Assembly: GCA_008508345.1 (NCBI GenBank)
Contig: QNGE01000124.1
Location: forward strand, 107,910-171,909
Source: Paragonimus westermani
Taxonomy: Eukaryota > Platyhelminthes > Trematoda > Plagiorchiida > Troglotrematidae
Length of the DNA: 64,000 bases
Reading direction: 5' to 3'
Shown here: piece after piece, positions 57,040 through 64,000 of the stretch
How positions within the stretch are numbered: the stretch's first letter is position 1
How the letters are laid out: each line of letters opens with the position of its first letter
Translations under genes and position numbers: made by a program
The notes under the pieces: model-generated
Seen by the model: the letters and a program-made list of their open reading frames with translations, nothing else
Told to the model about the DNA's origin: nothing
Database searches by the model: none

Positions 57040-57638
57040 TTATGCTTCGATTTTCCCCGTTTTTGTCTGGTTGCCGCTTTGGAAAAGTACCCTGGTTTTG
57101 TCCGTTCCTATTGTGGCGGATTGCCAGGTCGGAGGTGCGAGTTTTCGAACACTCGGCCGAATGCCTCAACGCGGGGAGGTACGTCCAAAAGCCTGCTGCG
57201 ATCGGATCAAGAACAACGTGTGCGATCGGATGAGTCATCGCTCGACTGGATCGGACCAACGGGCGAGGCAGGGCAGGCAAAATACGACAGATGGCCAAAT
57301 CGGAGGTGTGGTTTTTCCAACATTCAGAGGAACATCTCGACACGATGTAGGAACACGGCCAAGGCCAACATTGGGTGGATGGTGGACAGCACGAGCAGCC
57401 GGACGAGCCATTGCGCAACGAAATCGGACAAACAGACGAAGGATGGCAGGCAGAAAACCCCCCGATAGAAGGCGCCGATCACACACGTAAACCGATCAGA
57501 AGTGCACACGACGTGTGAACGGAAACCGGGGGATGTTGCGGGTTAGCATTATGACTCATAAACGAGAGAGAGCGCGTTGCATGTGACTGGCGATTTGGAC
57601 AATAAAGATTGTGCTTTATTGGACGCCTTCTCTCTACA
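57040..57638. mobile_element. GC-rich repeat-derived island with LTR-like right end
   Basis: Base composition switches sharply to GC-rich, with open frames on both strands. Two related segments, about 57,117-57,175 and 57,285-57,343, each contain a GGCCA(A/G)(A/G)TCGGAGGTG-like word and look like an old duplication. At 57,520-57,533 a purine-rich run (GGAAACCGGGGGA) directly precedes TGTTGCGGGTTAGC. The next 105 bp end TACA and contain an AATAAAG/CTTTATT hairpin with a polyadenylation signal. This looks like a polypurine tract followed by a short 3' LTR, but no RT or integrase block is seen. Confidence 0.4.
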
Positions 57639-57644
57639 CTATCA

Positions 57645-59440
57645 CTGATCGAGTCAGCCTCATGCGCAGTCAGTACTGGTTTTCAATTCGAATGCGCTCA
57701 CCCGCACATCTCGAAATCCGTGTGATTACTTGCAATGTCTAAAAGTGGTCTTGTCAGCACAGGTTTCTTGCGACTAGAGTAACAGATCATACGCTTTCCA
57801 TGCCCGTATTTCCGAAAGGCTAATCCAAAGGGTCACACATTGCGTTAGTTTAGAACCTGTGATTCGTTCAATGACGCCGTGTTCGGCGATTAGCGAAGCG
57901 ATGATCGAAACGTGAATAGTTCTAACAATTTACCAGTTGTCCATATGGCACGCTGCCTATCCTAATTAGTCGCAAAAATTGAGATCAGGGAAAGACAGAT
58001 CATAACCATTAGAGTAGATGATCCATAAACCAATACAGTGTATTAAACGGAAATTACTAACCCACGGACCAGAAAATGATCGGGGGCATTTCCAACTACT
58101 GGCCCAGTAAGCCAGTGATAAAAGAAATGAAGCAAAACGTTAACAGTTAATTTACTCTTATCAGTTGTGAACAAAGAACATCAGTTTGTATTTAGCATAG
58201 GGCTGGCAAAAATAAAAACCACCAGCCCTTGAGCTTTACCCAAAATGATCTGTTGTTTTCAGTTCCAGAGCAGGTAAACCACCCTAGTCAACGGTTTACA
58301 CATACACAGGGCCAGGCGACGATTATTGACTGGCATTACGCCGGAGAAACTGGACAATCTAGGGCTTCGATTACCCACTAACACGTCAAACGAGTTGACC
58401 GGGTCAACATTGTGACCAATCGCTATTATGCCTTGAAGTGGATGAGGTCAGGCTTTTGATCTCACGTTCCGTTATCACTGTCGGCTGCGTCATCACAGGC
58501 ATCAGTCAATGGAATATGCGCAATCCTCTTTTGTCAGAGGCGTCCATTTGTTCTGCCGATGCAGACGTCAACACAACTGCAAATGAACCGATAGATTGCA
58601 TGATAGATGTGATAACTTGGTAAGATACTGATGTGGACAGGTTGAACAACATTCTGAATTAAAAGTGGCTGACTCATTTAAGCTGCATTTCATCAGCAAG
58701 CCAATGTAAACTATAATTTACAACTTGCGTCTGTCATGATACGGTCATCATAGAAAGGCGGTGTTAAAAAACCTTGCTTATTTACTATATACATACTTGT
58801 CTTGTTCACTCTTCGTTCGGTGAGAATATCGACAAAATTCTGACGTATAGGTTTGCGATTAGGGCGTTCGTTAATATTGGAAATATTTGTGAACCACTGC
58901 TCTTATGAGGCCTCGACTTTGCACGGCTAGCGTAAACCACTACCTAACCTCCTAGAAATTGGCATCCGGGCCACGTGACACCATAATAACCGCTACCCAT
59001 TCTGATAAGTAGGCATGTCTCCAACTGCCTTCGATATACTACTCACAAACCAAACTGGGCATCTTACTGTACCCTTCTTGGCAAAAGCAACACATCTAAA
59101 GACCCACCTACAATGAAGTTTGTCGCGACGACAAACTTATGGTGTAACCACTCGTTCGGGTTAAGGACATTCCCGTCAGACCGAACCACCTTTTAATCCA
59201 TATGTTTCTTCTGAGACTAAGCATGAGGACAAATGGCAGTCTCATGGGATAGTTCACGTAAAACTTGACGACATATCTGACTGACAAGTGTATCGTACAA
59301 TTGATAATTAAACTTAAATTTTCTCACTGAACACAGCAGATTCTCTAGAGTGTTGGGGAAAATAAAAATTTTGACTAGTTTGAGCTTACCATTTTACACG
59401 TGAAACGGATGTGAGTGATGGAAAACTAATGTTTTTTTCA
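57645..59440. other. Stretch without a recognised gene
   Basis: No recognised repeats or domains. The small plus-strand frame at 58,438-58,623 has no familiar motif. Confidence 0.4.
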
Positions 59441-59442
59441 AC

Positions 59443-59917
59443 TTATTGTTCCCAAGCTTTTTCAGTAACATGTGTATCACTCCTGACAATGCACAGAAGA
59501 TTTACGGTACTGGAGTACCACCCACAACCATTACAGTAATAGCTTTTCGGCGTGCTAACACTACAGCCACTGTACCCAGATTGGGCTTTTTTTTCTTGAA
59601 GTTTGCTCCCCTTGGTACAGACTCTTTCAAATCTGGGAAACACAGTCCTAAGTCGGGCTGCTTGAGGGCAAAAAGATGGCTTTGACACAATGCCAAGTGG
59701 TCCAAACAGAAGCAAACAAACTGGTACAGTGAAGCAGACTGAAGAAAACATTGCTCTACAGTCTCCTTTCACGGTAAGCGAAAGTAGACTGTCCTCGCAG
59801 GGATGTACAACATGTCTGTGTTACATCATTCAGTTTCGTTGCCCCAGCGCTTTCGGCGCCCGACCAATGGCGCGTGGGTTTGAAAATGATTTGTCAGTTT
59901 GGTACGTCAACCGATAA
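59443..59917. other. Region open in several frames on both strands
   Basis: Long frames overlap here: plus 59,446-59,685, minus 59,443-59,772 and minus 59,502-59,705. The first minus frame starts with a hydrophobic, signal-like stretch (SSVCFTVPVCLLLFGPLG). A further plus frame from ATG 59,690 reads MPSGPNRSKQTGTVKQTEEN and reaches a GTAAGC donor at 59,774. Multi-frame openness in a short block suggests a conserved repeat more than a gene; I do not recognise it. Confidence 0.3.
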
Positions 59918-60798
59918 TAGTACATGGACTGGACGGTTTTTTAGCCAGCCACTTATCCGAAACCCTCTGAAGACATTCTGTCGGCCGAAAGCATGATTCT
60001 TGATAATAGAAAAGGCCCAGTAGATGTGTTTGTTCCTCTTTTAACAGATCATGCAAATGCAAGTCCAAAACATCCGTTTACACCACTTGCTCAGTAAAAC
60101 TGTCAGTTCTATTTCAAGTTATTTCCAAGACTTTTCTCAGGAAATGAAGACACAGTAGTACGGAAGATCAGTTTGCGCAGTTTATGTTCGAAACTGTCCT
60201 GCAATTGTTTCAGGTACGCATGTTTGAGTCCTTCTGTTCTACAAGTTTTCTGTAGGCCCATAATGCAATTTGGCATCATAGCGTACTCCTGACTGACTTC
60301 TAACAGTTTATAAAGAAAAGCCTAGAGTTTAGTTCTTGTGTGCTGCTGCAAGTATGATGCTAAATTTGAGACCACTGTGATGTTTTTAAAAACCTAGCAA
60401 CCATTCTTCCCACGTGCGTTCACATCCCTTTCCGCAAATCAGAACAAGAAACTGGGACAGCAGCGCCAGTTTGACGAAGTCAGTCGTCAGTCGAGCTGTC
60501 GACAGCCGATTGGCCCAAAACTGGTTACTATTTATAGTGATATAGGTGCGTCGCGTGTTTTAAAACTACCTTGCAGTACACTTGGCTGTTTTCCGATTTG
60601 TTTGAGTTCTTCCTCAGATGTGGTGAATGCATGTTTTAAAGATCAGCCACCCGTACGACCAGGAGCTATCACAATTTCAAACGCAAGATTTGTATTATTT
60701 TTAATCGATATTGAATCCTTTCCCATACACAGACAAATATATAACTAGTTTACATCGTTCAGGTTTGAAGAACAGTCTCCTTGTCTCACGGTTCTTGC

Positions 60799-61014
60799 TC
60801 AGTCTTGATTTGGTGGCCTTCTTCTGTTGTATGAAAGTGATGCGAATTGAACATAAGCTGGTTGGTTGAAAAACGATACCTTTTTTACGCCCTTCATTGC
60901 CTCAGCAAGTTTGCTGTCACCAAAGTTGGCCACATCGGTCTTTCGCTTGTAATTTTTCGCCACACAAAAGACTTGCTTAACACCAAATATCCGTTCACTC
61001 CATATTTTCGACAC
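60799..61014 (-). CDS. Unknown 71-residue ORF, basic
   Basis: The minus-strand frame includes RKTDVANFGDSKLAEAMKGV followed by KK and a GTATCG donor-like word, then a basic end. The composition is protein-like, but the opposite strand is also open and no domain is recognised. Confidence 0.22.
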   Translation of the reverse strand: MSKIWSERIFGVKQVFCVAKNYKRKTDVANFGDSKLAEAMKGVKKVSFFNQPAYVQFASLSYNRRRPPNQD

Positions 61015-61865
61015 GTTGCACTACGCCTTACATCTCAATGTCGCGTTCATTTAGATAACTAGACAGTATGCTTTAATACCAATGATTCCTTTCCACGAAA
61101 TCCCACTGCGCTGTACTGCAATGTTTTTAAAACGCATGAGTGATAAGCATTGCGTCAAGATACAAGCCTTGTGGTGGTCCTTACTTTGAAGAATCCCGCT
61201 GTCTGTAAGCGCTGTTGATGTGCATGACACGACGTAACTGGACGTTTCCCTCTCATGGTAACTATATATATGAAATATGTGTACTCTAACCGGACCTCAT
61301 CCGTGGTGTTCATTTAAAAGAAACTACCACCTCAATTTCACGGTTTCACTGCTTCTACTGCCCATCTGTGGGCTGACATTGGAAGTTGTGACTTGTCGAA
61401 CCATTACTAGCTTGCCCACATAGCTCACAACAGTTACCCTGTATTCGGTTCGAAATCTTATTCAGTCTCCATCAAACAAACTTGATTACAAAGTTATCTC
61501 AATGTGATCGCAGGAGATATGCGCCTCCTGGTGGAAAAATGAGCCGACGCTATCAGTACAATAAGTCCAATTTACATCGGTTATGCCTACCATGACGGTG
61601 AAGTTGAATGTTCCAACCATAACCGAACGCATATCCACAACCAGAAAAACCTAAGCTGTTTTAGAATAAGTTTTACCCCCGACGCTTCCCAATGTAGGTT
61701 CTAGCAGAGTGTTAGTGTTACTTCATAATCCTCTACTTACTATGTCAGAGTTTGCATGACTCACGTTCGTGTGGTCGGATTATCTTGACTCGCATTAAAT
61801 ATGGCGTTGTTAGGAATGTGTTGGTAAACTACACCGAGTTGCAAATGCAAACTTTCCACGAAGTT

Positions 61866-62054
61866 TACCGTATAGGCGTTCTCCGCGAATATCCGCCGTA
61901 AACAAGCATTTCTGTTCCAATCATGTCATCAGTACATATCCTCATAGCTCTGTGTGTTAAACTAAGAACGAACTTTCTCTTCTGTCTGAGCGGTACGTAA
62001 CTGAAAAAGTGAGTATACTGACCGTTCCAAGTCCCCTTCCTGTGAATATCTCTC
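61866..62054 (-). pseudogene. PLE reverse transcriptase C-terminal fragment (copy 5)
   Basis: Translating the minus strand in one frame gives RDIHRKGTWNGQYTHFFSYV, then PLRQKRKFVLSLTHRAMRIC, then TDDMIGTEMLVYGGYSRRTP. These match the block that follows the catalytic box in PLE RTs (YRKPTWTGQYTHFDSF...RARRIC..D). About 60 codons without a stop, so this piece is fairly young. It points away from the GIY-YIG fragment that starts about 50 bp to its right. Confidence 0.75.
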
Positions 62055-62102
62055 GTGGATAAACAAATGGAACTGATGTAACCAAAAGTTAGGCTCCTAT
62101 CT

Positions 62103-62669
62103 GTGGAAAAGAAGTCCGTTTACATGACGCTAGACTACAAAGGCGATGCCTTGGCCGAACTGGTGACTCGTGGAATACTTAACGCAAATGAAAAGACCTA
62201 CAGCGCGGCACAACTGAGAATCACATTCGGATCAAACATGGTAGTCCACGTACAACTCAAAGATACGTTGCCTAAATGTGTGACTTCATTTTGTGTTTAC
62301 TCCTTCACATGCTCTTCTGGAGCAGGTTTTGTCGGTCGCACAACCAGGCGCCTTTCTCAGAGGATACGTGAGCACCACCCCATTTGGCTAGCTAAGGGCG
62401 AGGTGAAGTCCATTTCGAGTGTAATTCCGGTGCACCTTGTAGACACAGGGCACCAAATCTCCCCGGAAGTGGCTTTCCAGTCCATTTACCGCCTGCCCAG
62501 CGGTCATTCTAGAGGAGTCAAATTTCGTGTTCTGGCCATCGCGGAAGCGATTGGAATTCGGTTGCGCAATCCACAGTTGTGCGCTCAGAAGAATTTTGTT
62601 CAGGCTCTACGGTTACCTTGGCCCCCCATTACCCACTTGACAACTCCGGATGTCAGTTTTGTCACCTAA
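62103..62669 (+). pseudogene. PLE linker plus complete GIY-YIG endonuclease, best-preserved copy (copy 6)
   Basis: This 188-codon open frame starts in the linker (KKSVYMTLDYKGDALAELVT, then YSAAQLRITFG) and runs through the whole nuclease: CVYSFTCSSGAGFVGRTTRR with the GIY-YIG-like motifs, then LSQRIREHHPIWL, the catalytic-helix region, and AEAIGIRLRNPQLCAQKNFV, then LRLPWPPITH and a stop. No upstream RT in the same direction remains, so it is a 5'-truncated insertion and not an autonomous gene, although this domain could in principle still be translated. Confidence 0.8.
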
Positions 62670-62764
62670 TTGTCCTCCACTTCACAACCGTTTGATGTAG
62701 TTGAGTGATTAATTGCTCTTGATTTTTTCTCGCCTGACAACCATGATGGTATAAAATGTTATGT

Positions 62765-62806
62765 ATTTAGCTCGATGATGAATAACCGAATACATACTGT
62801 TCGCCA
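62765..62806 (+). ncRNA. Hammerhead-like PLE tail, degenerate (copy 6)
   Basis: TTTAGCTCGATGATGAATAA, then CCGAATAC and CTGTTCGCC correspond position by position to the motif at 22,063. The first box (CTCGATGA) and GAAA (now GAAT) are both mutated, so it is a fossil. Confidence 0.45.
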
Positions 62807-62809
62807 AAA

Positions 62810-63925
62810 TCACCTGTCTTCTAATGAACTCAAGGGTCTATTCGAATCGTTAGTGTTGTAAGCTCGGATAACTCTTCACACCATCTTTCGGTAATGTGGT
62901 TAAACACTCAAAAGACAACTGTTCAAACTACGGATAAGAGAGCACTTGAGTCAGTCACCTACTGCATCCAAAGCTATTGCTGGAGTTTATCGTGAGCAAA
63001 ACCGACATCGACTGGAGCGCAGAAATGATATACAGATTACTCACTTGTTACAGGTACTAAAGTTCATCGACTTTTTGTGGACTGAAGTTTCGGGGAGGGG
63101 GAATGTTTTTAGGATACTCCTATTCACAGAATTGTTATGGTTTGAATCAATAAAAAAAACTTGGTTCAGTTCGCCATGAGCGAAGATAAACCGTTTGCAG
63201 AGTGTAGGTGGAACAAACTGGTCGGGAAACAGACACCTTTCTCTTACTGTGATCCATCAATTTGTTGTAAATTTTGGGATGGGTAGATTTTCAACCGAAT
63301 AATGTACCTAACGTTGGGATAACAGAAGAGGGTTGAAGTTGTTGATTCAGATTCAATAGAGAAGTCCGCAATACCTTCAATGTGAGCTGTGTTTGTTGTG
63401 GGATCCCATTAACGTAGAAGCGACCACCTATTGTTTTTTAATTCTCCAAATATACAAAGAGGTGTGTCGTGAAAAGTCTTTGCAACGAAGAAACAGTCGA
63501 TTGTGTTTGATCACGGCAACGTCGAGATTAGCAGGGTGTAGACTAGTCGGTGTTCGTTGATCTTTCCTTAGGGTATTTTGATAATTTCCCGCTGATTTTC
63601 TGTGAAGCATAGTTCATGTTATTGGTTAGTCCTGGAAAAGATTACTTGTCTGTGTTTACCAGAAGTCAGATTCTTCTTGTGGTCGCTTCACTTGATGGTA
63701 ACATTTAATAACGCCAAAGCGTTACCTGCTAAGTCGTTCGTTGAATGACGCAGCTACCGACACGCAGTGCCCAATCAACCGAGTGAAAAGTAACCCAATT
63801 CTTAATAACCCAGTTTCCTACACAATTAAACTCATTGTCTCAGTGTTGTAAAGAAGAGAAAATTGATATTCCTATAACAACAAATGTGGTCACATTAATC
63901 ATTTTATGATTACGGCTACGTCACA
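62810..63925. other. Stretch without a recognised gene; upstream region of the final gene
   Basis: No domain or repeat recognised. Just before the exon at 63,928 there is a CRE-like TACGTCA (63,916-63,922), which might belong to that gene's promoter; no clear TATA box was seen. Confidence 0.35.
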
Positions 63926-63927
63926 AA

Positions 63928-63980
63928 ATGAAGGTGCTCGTTTTGTTGTTCTTCACCCTCTGTCTGGTTACAAGTAATCT
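63928..63980 (+). CDS. First coding exon of a secreted protein (partial gene at window end)
   Basis: An ATG in good context (ACAAAATGA) opens MKVLVLLFFTLCLVTSN, a textbook signal peptide: one lysine, an 11- to 13-residue hydrophobic core and a small-residue end (VTS) suited to signal peptidase. It runs directly into a consensus donor GTAAGT at 63,981. A short first exon made of just the signal peptide is common in trematode secreted proteins, including micro-exon genes, cathepsins and other gut or gland products. The mature protein is outside the window, so its identity is unknown. Confidence 0.6.
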
Positions 63981-64000
63981 GTAAGTAACCTAAGTTACTT

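Noticed and set aside
57071..57490. 139-codon ORFs on both strands as genes
   Set aside because: Openness follows from local GC richness and an internal duplication; frames are open on both strands and no domain is visible.
1..64000. CRISPR arrays, operons or bacterial-type regulatory sites
   Set aside because: No regularly spaced repeats, no gene clusters with Shine-Dalgarno-like spacing; the content is clearly eukaryotic.

Overview
The window looks like A+T-rich, repeat-laden nuclear DNA from a flatworm, most likely a digenean trematode. Three things suggest this. There are many decayed Penelope-like retroelements (PLEs) with the RT plus GIY-YIG layout. There is a tRNA-derived SINE carrying a hammerhead ribozyme, the same combination as the schistosome Sm-alpha family. 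There are no long intact host genes, only short ORFs and isolated candidate exons, as expected where introns and intergenic spacers are long. The organism call is an inference and could not be tested by searching.

Layout. 1-8.0 kb: unique-looking DNA with decayed tetranucleotide-type tracts (about 4.4-4.9 and 5.9-6.0 kb) and a few weak exon candidates. 8.0-10.1 kb: a nearly full-length but broken PLE (RT then GIY-YIG, + strand). 11.4 kb: a 5'-truncated ribozyme SINE (minus). 14.0-15.0 kb: a second PLE remnant (+). 15-21.7 kb: mostly unassigned, with a 170-residue minus-strand ORF at 17.8-18.3 kb and strong splice-site pairs at 18.4 and 20.8 kb. 21.8-22.1 kb: a PLE C-terminal fragment followed by a hammerhead-like tail. 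26.4-27.0 kb: a mosaic of a PLE RT fragment and a very decayed SINE. 29.5-29.7 kb: another ribozyme SINE. 29.9-30.7 kb: a PLE fragment (minus) bounded by inverted copies of its own terminal sequence. 31-32.3 kb: several exon candidates. 33.7-34.1 kb: a full-length ribozyme SINE (+). 34.1-48.4 kb: mostly no recognised features. 48.4-51.8 kb: five SINE copies, including two head-to-head pairs; the first pair surrounds a 110-base N gap. 52-61.8 kb: scattered ORFs, a GC-rich repeat-derived island with an LTR-like end at 57.0-57.64 kb. 61.9-62.8 kb: two PLE fragments head to head. 63.93 kb to the end: a probable signal-peptide exon with a consensus splice donor, the start of a gene that continues beyond the window.

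The most interesting system is the ribozyme SINE. It is about 385-415 bp long, with an internal tRNA-like pol III promoter. Directly after that comes a type I hammerhead core in which stem I, stem II, the CUGANGA and GAAA boxes and the cleavage-site C can all be read by eye in the best copies. The PLE tails carry a second, independent hammerhead-like motif. Two unrelated retroelement classes in one window therefore appear to use the same self-cleaving fold. All catalytic claims rest on motif and base-pairing inspection only.
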